DNA of 64,000 bases from Hyphomonas sp. (GCF_018402285.1 NZ_JAGYJH010000003.1:868001-932000); one strand, 5' to 3'; positions 44,969 to 53,897 are shown, numbered from the stretch's first letter. A program made the numbers and translations. The notes: generated by a model from the sequence alone, not told the origin.

Positions 44969-47392
44969 TTGCAGGCGTCAGGCGTCACATTGGCAGGTTC
45001 GCAGGCCCGATCTCATCTCAAACCAGCGGCTGCCGCAGACGATGCGGCGGCGAAGGCTGAGGCACGCCGCCTGCGCGTTCTGGTGCCGCTGATCCTCGGG
45101 CTTCTGGCCCTCGCCCTTGGCCTCAAGGCCTGGGACGAGCGCCAGCGGGCCGAAGATACCCGCCTGGGCCAGATCGAGAGCGAAGCCCGCCATCTGGCAA
45201 GCCGCATCGAGGCGGCCTCGAATGTCGCCATCACCGCCATCTCCATCGCCGAGGGCGGCAGCGTGCCCCGCGCCGAAACAGCGAGCCTCACCCCCGGTAT
45301 CGACGCCATCATCACGATGAGCGACGCTTCGCAGTCTCCCGATGGCTCCCGCCTCGCCGCGGCCGCCACTGCGGCCGCTGAGATGATGGAGGAGGGATCC
45401 CTGATCGGCCTCTCCAGCCAGGGCGACCTTGTTTTCCTGACGGCGCTGGACGCCCGCAATCCCGTAATCGCTCTCACCCAGTCCCGGAAGGTGATGGCAG
45501 AACCTGGCCTGGGCGCGCGGATCACAGTGAGCGGAGAGGGCAGTGTCTTCGGCTTTGGCGATCACGCCCTTGGCGCCGCCGCAGCGGCTGCAGACATCCA
45601 AACGCCCCGCGTGACCACAACGGGCGGCGTGCGCGCCGCGTCCGCCTGCGCGCCCGTCGGTGAGAGCGCGGTATCTGTCTGCGTGAGCGTGGCCCAGCCC
45701 CTGATCACCCGGGCCGACCTTCTGAGTTTTGCGATCTTCGCGTTGCTGGTTGCGGCGCCGACCTTCACCCTGCTCGGCCTTTCCCGCCGCCTTTCCCAGC
45801 GCCAGCGCGAAATCGCCATCCAGGAAACGCGCAATGAAGAGTCCGACCGCATCCTCGGCCTCGTCATGCGGGGCGCCCGCGCGGGCTATTGGGAATGGTA
45901 TCAGGATGCCAATGCCCTGTTCCTCAGCGAGGGCGCGGCTGAACTTGTCGGCATGATCGATCCTGGCCGCGTATCGCTGGACGAACTCCTCCAGCGCTGC
46001 CCGGTGGAGAGCCGGGGCTATGTGAAGGAAGGCTTCACCAAGGCCCGCAGCATCGGCTGGGTGCACCTCACCTTCATCGCCCAGACGAGCCCGCTGCGCT
46101 GGATCGAGATGCGCGGAAGCCTGTCGAGCGACCCGGTCACCGGCACCACGGTCTTTGGCGGCATTATGATGGACGCGACCGAACGCAAGCAGGCCGAAGA
46201 CCGCGTCAAGACCGCCGAGCGGCGCCTGCGCAACGCCATCGAGGGGTTCAACGGACCCTTCGCCCTCTGGGACACCCGCAAACGGCTGCTCTACTGGAAC
46301 CGCGCCTTCGCCATCGATTTCGGCCTTCAGGATACGCTCCGCCCCGGGATGAGCCATGACACCGTCGTCATCGCCCGGGCCGGCGCCGTCGCCCAGGAAC
46401 GCCAGTCCGAGCAGGACGCGCGCACCACCCTGATCGCCCTGCGCAATGGGCGCTGGCTGAAGATGGTCGAACGCGCCACGCCCGATGGCGGGCTGATCAC
46501 GGTCGGCATCGATGTGTCGGAAAATGTCCGCAACGAGGAAGAGCTCAGAAAGCAGAAGGAAAAGCTGCGCCGCGCCGCCCTCGACCTGGAGCGCTCCGAA
46601 GGCCATTCCAGCGAGCTCAGCCGGAAGTATTCGGATGAGAAGGAAAAGGCCGAACGCGCCGCCCTCGCCAAGTCCGCCTTCCTCGCCAATATGAGCCATG
46701 AACTGCGCACGCCGCTCAATGCCGTCATCGGCTTTTCCGAGATCATGACCAATGAGCTTGCCGGCCCGCTGGGTGATCCGTCGTACAAGGAATATGCCAA
46801 GGACATCCTGATGTCCGGCCAGCACCTTCTCGACATGATCAACGACATCCTCGACATGGCGAAGATCGAAGCGGGCAAGATGACAATCAGTCCCCAGCCG
46901 ATCGATCCGGTTGATCCGGTCGATGCGGCGATGCGGATGATCCGGCGCAAGGCGGAAGAGAAGGCGATCAATCTGGTGCTGGACGCCCAGCAGAACCTGC
47001 CCGACATTGACGCAGATCACCGCGCCATCCGGCAGATGATGCTGAACCTCCTGTCCAACGCCATCAAGTTCACCGATGCCGCCGGCACGATCACCGTACA
47101 GGTGGAGCAGCGCGGGACCGACATCTATTTCGGTGTCACCGATACCGGCATCGGCATTCCGCCCGAAGATCTGCCGCGCCTGGCGCAGCCCTTCGAGCAG
47201 GTGAGCAAGACCAAGGACCGCAACCATGAAGGCACCGGTCTTGGCCTTGCGCTGACCAAGTCCTTTGCCGAGATGCATGGCGGCCGCATGATGCTCTCCT
47301 CGATCTATGGCGAGGGCACGACCGTTGCCTTCGTTCTGCCCATCGGCGGCCCTGCGGCGATCCGTTTTGATATCCGGCGCGACGTCGCCTGA
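44969..47392 (+). CDS. PAS-domain sensor histidine kinase, PleC/DivJ-like
   Basis: The 807-residue protein has two membrane helices (about residues 36-53 and 249-272) enclosing a periplasmic sensor. Two PAS-like regions (about 296-395 and 408-520) and a coiled linker follow. A HisKA domain has the phospho-acceptor in MSHELRTPLN (His577), and the HATPase_c domain has DTGIGIPPEDLPRLAQPFEQV and EGTGLGLALTKSF. The kinase core resembles Caulobacter PleC/DivJ, which act on the DivK and PleD response regulators, but no regulator is adjacent. The start is a TTG at 44969; a later TTG at 44990 is possible. Confidence 0.88.
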   Translation: MQASGVTLAGSQARSHLKPAAAADDAAAKAEARRLRVLVPLILGLLALALGLKAWDERQRAEDTRLGQIESEARHLASRIEAASNVAITAISIAEGGSVPRAETASLTPGIDAIITMSDASQSPDGSRLAAAATAAAEMMEEGSLIGLSSQGDLVFLTALDARNPVIALTQSRKVMAEPGLGARITVSGEGSVFGFGDHALGAAAAAADIQTPRVTTTGGVRAASACAPVGESAVSVCVSVAQPLITRADLLSFAIFALLVAAPTFTLLGLSRRLSQRQREIAIQETRNEESDRILGLVMRGARAGYWEWYQDANALFLSEGAAELVGMIDPGRVSLDELLQRCPVESRGYVKEGFTKARSIGWVHLTFIAQTSPLRWIEMRGSLSSDPVTGTTVFGGIMMDATERKQAEDRVKTAERRLRNAIEGFNGPFALWDTRKRLLYWNRAFAIDFGLQDTLRPGMSHDTVVIARAGAVAQERQSEQDARTTLIALRNGRWLKMVERATPDGGLITVGIDVSENVRNEEELRKQKEKLRRAALDLERSEGHSSELSRKYSDEKEKAERAALAKSAFLANMSHELRTPLNAVIGFSEIMTNELAGPLGDPSYKEYAKDILMSGQHLLDMINDILDMAKIEAGKMTISPQPIDPVDPVDAAMRMIRRKAEEKAINLVLDAQQNLPDIDADHRAIRQMMLNLLSNAIKFTDAAGTITVQVEQRGTDIYFGVTDTGIGIPPEDLPRLAQPFEQVSKTKDRNHEGTGLGLALTKSFAEMHGGRMMLSSIYGEGTTVAFVLPIGGPAAIRFDIRRDVA

Positions 47393-47395
47393 TCC

Positions 47396-47995
47396 CTAGG
47401 GCCGCTGGTTCCAGCTGAGCAGCTGGCTGCCCGAGCCTGTGACCAGCAATTCGCCCCAGGCGCCGGTCTTGAGCTTCCGGTCGATGCCCTCGGGCACCTT
47501 GTCGACCATATCGGGAAGGAAGCGCGCAATGCCGTTGGACGTCACGACCAGCGCGTTGGCCGTTTCGGGCAGGGATGCCGTGCGTGCCAGCAGGGCGCGC
47601 CAGCCGGCCCGGATAAGACCGGGATCAACCAGCCAGCCCGGCGGCGGCGTTCCGTCCCGGTCCCAGGCTTCCAGCGCAGGGCCAAGGCGGGCAGCGACGA
47701 TGTCCTCCGGCTGGTTTTCGTCCGGGCCATAGTCGATCTCGGTCAGGAAGGGGGCAATCAGCAGGGCTGGGCTATCGGTCCGCTCACCAAGGATTTCCCG
47801 GGCGGTCTGGCGCGTACGCGTCAGGGTCGAACAGAGCGCGGCAGAAAAAGGGGTCCCGGAAAAATGCGCCGCAAGTTTTTGCGCCTGTTCCTGCCCTGAG
47901 ACAGAAAGCGTCAGATCGGTGCGCGCGCCGACGCGCGTGACGGTGTCGCCCTTGTCGAAGGTGTTGCCATGGCGGACGACATAGAGCCGGGCCAT
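47396..47995 (-). CDS. Histidine phosphatase family protein (phosphoglycerate-mutase-like)
   Basis: The 199-residue protein opens MARLYVVRHGNTFDKGD, containing the RHGNT catalytic motif of the histidine phosphatase superfamily. It has the second-arm pieces LCSTLTRTRQTAREIL and a Glu-rich FLTEIDYGPDENQP block. A later VVTSNGIARF carries a modified distal motif with Ser/Asn where the second catalytic His is often found. Substrate is unknown. Its start lies 3 bp before kdsB ends (on the same strand), so the two genes are probably co-transcribed. Confidence 0.85.
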   Translation of the reverse strand: MARLYVVRHGNTFDKGDTVTRVGARTDLTLSVSGQEQAQKLAAHFSGTPFSAALCSTLTRTRQTAREILGERTDSPALLIAPFLTEIDYGPDENQPEDIVAARLGPALEAWDRDGTPPPGWLVDPGLIRAGWRALLARTASLPETANALVVTSNGIARFLPDMVDKVPEGIDRKLKTGAWGELLVTGSGSQLLSWNQRP

Positions 47996-47998
47996 CGC

Positions 47999-48811
47999 TC
48001 AGGCCAGGTCCGGTTCGCCAAGCTCCAGCACGAGGCGTTCGGCAAGGGCAATGTCTTCGGCGGTATCAATTCCGGGAATGGCGATCCGGCCGGGCGTCAC
48101 TTCCACCGCCTGCACGCTGAAACCGTTCTCGATCAGGCGCAGCTGCTCAAGGCCCTCGAGCCGCTCATAATAGCTTTCCGGGATGGCACAGTAGCGCCGC
48201 AAAGTATCCAGCCGAAAGCCGTAGAGGCCGACATGCTGGCACACCGGCGAGAGGTCATTGAGCTTGCGCAGCTCCGGTTCCTTGCGGATGGCCGGCAGGA
48301 TGTTCTTTGAAAACCAGATGGCGCGGCCCTTGGGATCCTTGACCAGTGTGGTGCCGGAAAAGGGCGTCTGCGCCTTGTGGCCGCGCAGCTGGTCGAGCGC
48401 GGCCCAGCTCAGCCGGATATAGGGCGTGGCCGCGTCCGCGCCGGAGGTTTCCAGTGCCCTGACGACGGCGACCACATGCCCGACCGGGGTAAACGGCGCG
48501 TCGCCCTGCAGGTTGACGACAAAGTCGGGGCTCATGCCGAGCCCGTCGACGGCGGCCAGCGCGCGGTCTGATCCCGATGGCAGGGCCGGGTCTGTCATCA
48601 CCACATTGATCTTCTGGTCCCGGCAATATTCCAGGATACGGGTATCGTCGGTGGCGACGACAAACTCGGCGCCTTTGCCAAGGGTGTCGGCCGCGCGGCG
48701 GGCAAGGCCTGCCACCCGGCTGACCATGGTCTTGCCGGCGATCTTGGCGAGCGGCTTGCCCGGCAGTCGGGTCGAGCCGTAGCGGGCGGGAACAACGATC
48801 AGGGTCTGCAT
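47999..48811 (-). CDS. kdsB: 3-deoxy-manno-octulosonate cytidylyltransferase
   Basis: The 270-residue CMP-KDO synthetase matches the KdsB family: VPARYGSTRLPGKPLAKIAGKTM (nucleotide-binding loop), EFVVATDDTRI, TDPALPSGSDR, DFVVNLQGDAPFT and KNILPAIRKEPE. It activates KDO for lipopolysaccharide inner-core synthesis. Start is ATG 48811, since the upstream extension of the frame lacks homology and overlaps the next gene. It lies upstream of the histidine phosphatase gene and downstream of a small lipoprotein gene, all on the reverse strand. Confidence 0.94.
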   Translation of the reverse strand: MQTLIVVPARYGSTRLPGKPLAKIAGKTMVSRVAGLARRAADTLGKGAEFVVATDDTRILEYCRDQKINVVMTDPALPSGSDRALAAVDGLGMSPDFVVNLQGDAPFTPVGHVVAVVRALETSGADAATPYIRLSWAALDQLRGHKAQTPFSGTTLVKDPKGRAIWFSKNILPAIRKEPELRKLNDLSPVCQHVGLYGFRLDTLRRYCAIPESYYERLEGLEQLRLIENGFSVQAVEVTPGRIAIPGIDTAEDIALAERLVLELGEPDLA

Positions 48812-48830
48812 GTCGGTCAGGCTCCGCAGG

Positions 48831-49277
48831 TCAGGGACGCTGGCCGGACTGAAGGCCGTCTTCAGCCTGCATGACCTGCACCAGCGCCAGGATCGGGGCG
48901 ACCCATTGCAGCGAGGAGTCCGGAACGCCTTGCCTGCGGAGGAATTCGGTGAAGGCAGGCACGAAGTTCTCATGCCGGCCGCATTGCCCGATCGCCGCGT
49001 TGAGCTCCGGAACGACCCCCGTTTCAAAGCTGCGGGCAAAGCGCTGGATGTCTTCGGCCCTGGCGGCGAGCAGGATGCTCTGCACGGGGTCGACCTTGCC
49101 GTCCTCGCGGGTCAGCCGGCGCAGATCGTTGACGAGGCCGCGGTTCTCCAGGGCGAACTGGCCGAGAATCCGGTCGGTCCGGTACTGCACCCATTCGGTC
49201 GTGCAGGGTTCAGGCTGGGTGGCGCAGGCGCCGAGCGAGGCGAGGGCCATCGCCGCAAGGGCAGAGCGGATGAACAT
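48831..49277 (-). CDS. Small putative lipoprotein (148 aa)
   Basis: The protein has a lipoprotein signal peptide (LGAC, Cys18) and then a helical mature region with TEWVQYRTDRILGQFALENRGLV, a DGKVDPVQSILLAARAEDIQRFAR stretch and a VPDSSLQWVAPILALVQVM block (landmarks only). I recognise no family. It may form an operon with kdsB and the phosphatase; its stop lies 19 bp upstream of the kdsB ATG. Confidence 0.7.
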   Translation of the reverse strand: MFIRSALAAMALASLGACATQPEPCTTEWVQYRTDRILGQFALENRGLVNDLRRLTREDGKVDPVQSILLAARAEDIQRFARSFETGVVPELNAAIGQCGRHENFVPAFTEFLRRQGVPDSSLQWVAPILALVQVMQAEDGLQSGQRP

Positions 49278-49422
49278 TCAGAAGGCCTCCCGGGAACTTT
49301 GATGACCGGGACACTAGCCCTATCCGCAAGGTGAGGCAAAGCAGTGGTTCAGACAGGTTGCAGCCCGGCGAGGGGGAGACGCCGGGCTGCGCAAGAGGAG
49401 GGTGTTTCGGGTTCTGGCTCCT

Positions 49423-51453
49423 CTATTCGTCGGCGCCCTGCAGTTCCTTCGCTGCGCCCGGCGCTTCTGGCGCTTCCGGGGCGGCGGGGGTTTCGGGGGG
49501 AGGTGTCCCTTCAAGGGTGAAACTGTGCGTCCGCCTGGTCCCGTTGGAGAAGATGAAGGTGCGCTTGCCCTGGGCAGACTGAGCGAGGAATTTGGCTTTC
49601 TCCTCATCGCTCAGCCCGGGATTGGAATTGATGAAGGTCACAGTCTTTGCCTCCCGCAGGACTTCCGGGCCGCCGGCGACACAGGCGAGCTTGACGCTTT
49701 CCCCCTCTGCGACCTGGCGTTCCACGATACGGGTTTCCCCGTCTGCGAGGGTCAGCCCGGCGCACTCCTCGACCATCTCCGGGATGGCCCGGGTGCGCCC
49801 GGCGATCTTTGCCTCGAACGCGTCGCCATAGAGGCGCTCGACTTCGGTTTCGATCCGCTCGGCATTGGCCTCGATGCGGCGTTCGATCGCGAGGATGCGG
49901 GCTTCATCGGCGGCTTCCCAATGCGCTTCCAGGGTCTCGGCGCGGCGTTCGATTTCCGCTTCCATCGCTGCGGCCCGCGCTTCGATGTCGGCAGCCTTGG
50001 CTTCCATGCGGGCTTCAAAGCTTTCGGCCCAGGCCTCGATCTCTGCGTCCGACATGCCGGCGAAGTTCATGCTGAGGCTCTCAAAGGCCGCTTCGGTGCC
50101 GAGGCCGGCGCCCATCAGGGCAAGCTCGGTGCTGAGGCGGGTGATCTCTTCAAGGTCCTGGCCTTTGCCCATTCTGAGCACCTTCACCCGGACGTCCTTG
50201 TCGGCGAGGTCTGCGGCATCAGCAGCGATGTCGAGCGTCATCTGATGCACGTCAGGCGGCAGGGGCGGATTGGGAATGAGGCCCCTGACCGGATCAGAGA
50301 GCAGCACGACCTGGCGGTTCTCGATCTTTTCCCCGTCCAGCCACAACGCGCCGTTCTGTATTTTCAGGTCCTTCTTCGCGGTCTCGCCAGCGGCGGCAAC
50401 AGAGGCGGTGCCAACAAGGGCGGTTGTTCCCAGAAGGAGCGCGGCGCCAAATCCGATCCAGCGGCGGCGGGTGTCAGGAGCAGGATAGGACATCAGTTTC
50501 AGTCTTTCTTTCAGGGCATGGGTCAGGGGCAGGCTGGTCGTCAGGGCGATGCGGGCCGGCATCTGCATGCGGACGGCCTTGACCAGCGTGGCGCCATAGG
50601 CGTGCGGGCTGGCATGGCCCCGGCGCAGGACATCGGCGTCGCAAGCCGCTTCCTGATCGGTGCGGAACGCCTGCCGGGCGATGTAGGCGAGGGGATTAAA
50701 CCACATCAGGGCAACGAAGATCTCCGAGGCCTGAAGCGCCCAGAGGTCGCCGCGCTTCACATGGGTGAGTTCATGGGCAAGGGCGGCGCGGGCTTCGGCG
50801 CGGGTGTAGTCCTGCTCAAACCAGGCCGGCAGGACGACCGCCGGGCGCAAGAGGCCGGTAACAAAGGGGCCGCTGGAGATCAGGCTGGTGACAACCCGCG
50901 GCATGCGTTTGAGACCGGCTTCGCGGGCAATCTCGAGCGAGAGGCTGGCAAGGTCGCCGGTGACAGGCGCGCCTTCCCGCTCGACGATCGCCATGAACTG
51001 CATGTGCGTGCGCAGGCTGCGCAGGAGCACCCAGGCGGCGCCGGTGAGCCAGATGGCGAGCGCGGCGAGACCGGCGATGAGCAGGAGGTCTGGCGGGCTG
51101 GCGGCATGGAGTTCCGGGGCGGTCGGGGAAACCATTGCGGGCGCCTCAAACGCAGAGGGCGGCGCGGCGATGCCTGTTTCTGCCGGCAGGGAGGCGGCGT
51201 GACCGTCTGTCCAGGCGGCCGCTTCGGGCTCGGCGGCGGGCATCTTCAGCCAGCTGAAGAGTGAGACCTGATGCGGCAGCGGCGGCAGCAGCAGGCGCGC
51301 GACCGGCAGCAGCCAGAGGGCATAGGCGATGCCGGCGCCGAAATGGCGGGCAACCGGCTTGCGGATCGCCAGAACCAGAAGGATGAGAAGCGTCGCGGCG
51401 AGGACGGCTTCCAGGGCATGGGCCAGATAGGTGTCAGGAAGCTCGGCAATCAT
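49423..51453 (-). CDS. BlaR1-like M56 membrane metallopeptidase with a coiled-coil C-terminal domain
   Basis: The 676-residue protein has N-terminal membrane helices (about 11-30, 37-58, 121-145, 331-353). The M56 zinc-protease site is ALAHELTHVKRGD (His227, Glu228, His231) with EAACDADV (Glu268) as the third ligand. In BlaR1/MecR1 the C-terminus is a penicillin-binding sensor; here it is instead a periplasmic region of unknown type. That region has about 120 residues of Ala/Glu/Arg heptad-like coil (about 455-575) and a Pro/Ala-rich tail. It overlaps the BlaI gene by 4 bp. It probably cleaves that repressor after sensing an unknown signal. Confidence 0.88.
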   Translation of the reverse strand: MIAELPDTYLAHALEAVLAATLLILLVLAIRKPVARHFGAGIAYALWLLPVARLLLPPLPHQVSLFSWLKMPAAEPEAAAWTDGHAASLPAETGIAAPPSAFEAPAMVSPTAPELHAASPPDLLLIAGLAALAIWLTGAAWVLLRSLRTHMQFMAIVEREGAPVTGDLASLSLEIAREAGLKRMPRVVTSLISSGPFVTGLLRPAVVLPAWFEQDYTRAEARAALAHELTHVKRGDLWALQASEIFVALMWFNPLAYIARQAFRTDQEAACDADVLRRGHASPHAYGATLVKAVRMQMPARIALTTSLPLTHALKERLKLMSYPAPDTRRRWIGFGAALLLGTTALVGTASVAAAGETAKKDLKIQNGALWLDGEKIENRQVVLLSDPVRGLIPNPPLPPDVHQMTLDIAADAADLADKDVRVKVLRMGKGQDLEEITRLSTELALMGAGLGTEAAFESLSMNFAGMSDAEIEAWAESFEARMEAKAADIEARAAAMEAEIERRAETLEAHWEAADEARILAIERRIEANAERIETEVERLYGDAFEAKIAGRTRAIPEMVEECAGLTLADGETRIVERQVAEGESVKLACVAGGPEVLREAKTVTFINSNPGLSDEEKAKFLAQSAQGKRTFIFSNGTRRTHSFTLEGTPPPETPAAPEAPEAPGAAKELQGADE

Positions 51454-51812
51454 TTCTTCAGCTCCCCCAGAAGCTTTTCGAGTTCGGCGATATCGTCAGC
51501 GGTGAGGCCCCGCGTGTCGGCCAGGTGGGCAACCAGCGGCGCGGCGCGGCCGGAGAACACCCGGTCCACGAACTGGCCGGCGGCCGTGCCCTTGTATTCA
51601 GCCTCGTCAATGGCCGGGAAATAGAGATAGCGGCGGCCGTCCTCACGGGTGGTGAGGGCGCCTTTCTCGACGAGGCGGGCGAGGAAGGTCTTTACCGTGC
51701 GGACGTTCCAGTCCTTTCCGTCGCCCAGTTTCTCATGGACATCGGACGCGGCGAGGCCCGGCTCGGCCCAGAGAATGGCCATCACTTCGAGTTCGGCGGC
51801 TGAAATCTGCAT
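51450..51812 (-). CDS. BlaI/MecI/CopY-family transcriptional repressor
   Basis: The 120-residue protein has the winged-helix BlaI domain: ISAAELEVMAILWAEPGLAASDVHEKL, WNVRTVKTFLARLVEKGALTTREDGRRYLYFPAI (in part), and a C-terminal dimerisation helix with the RGLTADDIAELEKLLGEL tail. Start is ATG 51812, 5 nt from AAGGAG; ATG 51815 is closer than optimal. Upstream lie two 16-bp operator boxes at 51830-51870. The repressor and M56 protease genes overlap, which fits the classic signal-cleavage switch. Confidence 0.92.
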   Translation of the reverse strand: MQISAAELEVMAILWAEPGLAASDVHEKLGDGKDWNVRTVKTFLARLVEKGALTTREDGRRYLYFPAIDEAEYKGTAAGQFVDRVFSGRAAPLVAHLADTRGLTADDIAELEKLLGELKK

Positions 51813-51829
51813 CATCGCTCCTTCCCATA

Positions 51830-51870
51830 GACTACATGCGTGGTCATTACGGATGACTACAAGCGTGGTC
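51830..51870 (-). promoter_or_regulatory. Duplicated BlaI-type operator
   Basis: Two copies of a 16-bp imperfect dyad, GACTAC-N4-GTGGTC, lie at 51830-51845 and 51855-51870, 25 bp centre to centre and 18 bp before the repressor gene start (ATG 51812). BlaI/MecI/CopY operators share TACA-N2-TGTA-like dyads. Autorepression is inferred. Confidence 0.75.
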
Positions 51871-52172
51871 AATAGGGCGAAGATGAATTCGGCGTAAGCT
51901 GCCTGTCAGGCGCCCATTGCGGCGCCGCGTCCCTTCTATTCCGCAGAACGCTCTTGTAGGGTTTACCAAAGACCGGGCTGTTAACCGGCCAGATGCGTGT
52001 GGAGTAGGTTCGTGATGAAACCCGGCCAGTTGATTGCGCGATCCGCCAATATGCGGAATGTGGACAGGGAAGGGGCCGGGCGATGCGGTCTGACCAGCAG
52101 AGACGGCGACCGGGAGGCTGACGGGATGGCATCTTTTGAGGCAGCGACAGCCTGTGGCGGGGACACCTGCTG

Positions 52173-53150
52173 ATGCGCCGTTTCCGGGAAGAGATGAAAT
52201 CGGGCGGCGAGATGACCGGGATCGAGTTCGGCGATCCGATCAAGCCGTTTGCCGCCATCTGGCTGCACGCGACCGGGTTCAACGCCATGACCTATCAATC
52301 GCTGCTGGCGCCATTGGGCCTGCGGGCGCGGATCGGCGCGCTGGACATGCGCGGCCATGGGCGCACGACGATCCCGACCAAGGGCGGGCTTTCCAGCTGG
52401 AACCGCTACCGCGATGACGTGATCGAGTTCCTGGAGAAGGAAGCCCCGCAGGGCGTTGTGCTGGGCGGGCATTCGATGGGCGGCTGCGTGGCGCTGCTGG
52501 TGGCGGGCAAGCGGCCCGACCTTGTAAAGGGGCTCGTGCTGGCCGATCCGGTGATCCTTGCCCGGAAGACCTATTTCTGGAACCATGTGTTTCCCCCTTA
52601 CAACTGGCTGTTTGCGCGCAACAGGATGGCGTCGCGTGCGAAGAAACGCCGGGCCGAGTTTGGCTCCTTTCCCGAAGCGCTGACCTCCTATAATGGCCGC
52701 GGGGCGTTCCAGACCTGGCGGGAGCCGTTCCTGGCAGATTATCTGCTGGACGGGATCGACCGGGTGGACACCGGCCCGCAGGACGCCGAGACCCAGCGCT
52801 GGGCCCTGACCTGCACGCCCAAATGGGAAGCCAGAACCTTCGGCGCGCAGCGCCACAAGCCCTGGGCGGCGCTGAAGAAGGTGCGCAAGAAGAAGATCCC
52901 GATCGTCATCATGCGGCCGAGCCGCGACTCGGTGATTTCCGACAAGGTGCGTGCCCAGATCATCCAGCAGAACCCGTCGCTGATGATGCGCGGCATTCGC
53001 GGCACGTCGCACTTCCTGCCGATGGAAGCGCCGTATGAAATCCGCGACCAGCTCTCAGCCTTCATTGCGCGGCTGGTGGAGCGGTTCACGCTGGAGGAAG
53101 ACGCGCCGGTCGAGCGCGGCCTGCGCCAGCGCCGGCGCCGGGCAGGCTAG
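52173..53150 (+). CDS. Alpha/beta hydrolase; N-terminus possibly extended to 52126 through a frameshift
   Basis: The 325-residue frame carries the alpha/beta hydrolase core: FAAIWLHATGFNAMTY (oxyanion region), DMRGHGRTTIP, and the nucleophile elbow VLGGHSMGGC. A late Asp lies in RPSRDSVISD and His in RGTSHFLPME. The substrate is unknown. ATG 52173 has a GGGGA site. However, a better start (GGGAGG then ATG 52126, MASFE) would join it as GSDSLWRGHLLMRRF if one base were added near 52137-52141. Adding that base gives a 341-residue product. The region 51873-52125 otherwise shows nothing. Confidence 0.85.
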   Translation: MRRFREEMKSGGEMTGIEFGDPIKPFAAIWLHATGFNAMTYQSLLAPLGLRARIGALDMRGHGRTTIPTKGGLSSWNRYRDDVIEFLEKEAPQGVVLGGHSMGGCVALLVAGKRPDLVKGLVLADPVILARKTYFWNHVFPPYNWLFARNRMASRAKKRRAEFGSFPEALTSYNGRGAFQTWREPFLADYLLDGIDRVDTGPQDAETQRWALTCTPKWEARTFGAQRHKPWAALKKVRKKKIPIVIMRPSRDSVISDKVRAQIIQQNPSLMMRGIRGTSHFLPMEAPYEIRDQLSAFIARLVERFTLEEDAPVERGLRQRRRRAG

Positions 53151-53199
53151 GCGCGCTTGCGCCAGCACGGCAGCGGGAATTTTGTTGGATAGGGCTGCG

Positions 53200-53242
53200 C
53201 CGTTGGAGGTTGTTGCCGAAAGATCCGAAAGAACTCCAACGG
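53200..53242. repeat. Inverted repeat and short iterated motifs between hydrolase and marR
   Basis: A 9-bp inverted repeat (53200-53208 with 53234-53242) encloses two copies of CCGAAAGA. The next 90 bp carry several TTCCGG and ATTCCCG repeats up to the marR stop at 53344. The gap lies between genes that point toward each other, so it may include their terminator, but there is no T-run. Confidence 0.4.
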
Positions 53243-53343
53243 CCATCCCGAACCAAAAGAGTGCCACCTCCGGTCATTTCCGGACCGGCGAGGTCCATTC
53301 CCGACATTCCCGGTCGAACCCGGCCACTTCCGGCCAGAAGCGG

Positions 53344-53802
53344 TCACCAGAGGTCGCGGTCGGGGCAGGCGGCCCTGGCGAGTTTGATCATCAGGCGGGT
53401 GAGCTCCGCCTGTTCGGTCTCGGAGAGGGCGGAGACGAGCTGGGCTTCTTCGGCTTTGGCGAGGGGGACGATGAGCTTGTAGACATCGGCGCCGGCGGGG
53501 GTGAGGTAAAGGTTGGCGCGGCGGGCGTCGTCTTCGGAGGGGCGGCGTTCGAGATAGCCGACTTCGATCAGGCCGGCGACGGCGCGGCTGACGGCGACCT
53601 TGTCCATCTGGGTGCGCTGGCCGATTTCTGTGGCGCTGATGCCGGGCGTGTCGGCGGTGACCGCCATGACGCGCCATTGCCAGATGGAGAGGCCAAACTC
53701 CCGGTCATAAAGCGCGGCGATCCTCTGCGAGATGGCGTTGGAGAGGACCGAGAGACGGAAGGGCAGGAAAGTGGACAGGCGCAGGGGCGGCATATCGGAC
53801 AT
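53344..53802 (-). CDS. MarR-family transcriptional regulator of the tyrosine catabolic operon
   Basis: The 152-residue protein has the MarR winged helix: FRLSVLSNAISQRIAALYDREFGLSIWQWRVMAV (parts), TPGISATEIGQRTQMDKVAVSRAVAGLIE (recognition helix region), and RRPSEDDARRANLYLTPAGADVY (the wing with the DxRxx pattern). It is divergent from hppD, with the operator-like palindrome at 53846-53863 in between. It probably represses hppD and its own gene and responds to an aromatic acid, which is inferred from position. Confidence 0.87.
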   Translation of the reverse strand: MSDMPPLRLSTFLPFRLSVLSNAISQRIAALYDREFGLSIWQWRVMAVTADTPGISATEIGQRTQMDKVAVSRAVAGLIEVGYLERRPSEDDARRANLYLTPAGADVYKLIVPLAKAEEAQLVSALSETEQAELTRLMIKLARAACPDRDLW

Positions 53803-53845
53803 GGGCAAACCGGTTTGAACCTTCTCTTGCAGGGGCGCATGGAAT

Positions 53846-53863
53846 TAGTTACATATGAAACTA
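53846..53863. promoter_or_regulatory. MarR operator candidate between marR and hppD
   Basis: TAGTTACATATGAAACTA is an 18-bp palindrome with one mismatched base pair, centred on CATATG. It sits in the 95-bp divergent gap, 44 bp before the marR ATG and 35 bp before the hppD ATG. Its size and symmetry suit a MarR dimer. Confidence 0.7.
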
Positions 53864-53897
53864 TATATGTCCCACGTGCAATATGGAGCCTTTTGCC

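Noticed and set aside
44978-47278. 766-residue reverse-strand open frame opposite the histidine kinase
   Set aside because: It overlaps a complete kinase with all motifs on the other strand; the reverse frame is a by-product of GC-rich codon structure and shows no family pattern.
49402-51264. 620-residue forward frame opposite the M56 protease gene
   Set aside because: The protease frame has zinc site, membrane helices and an overlapping partner gene; the opposite frame has none.
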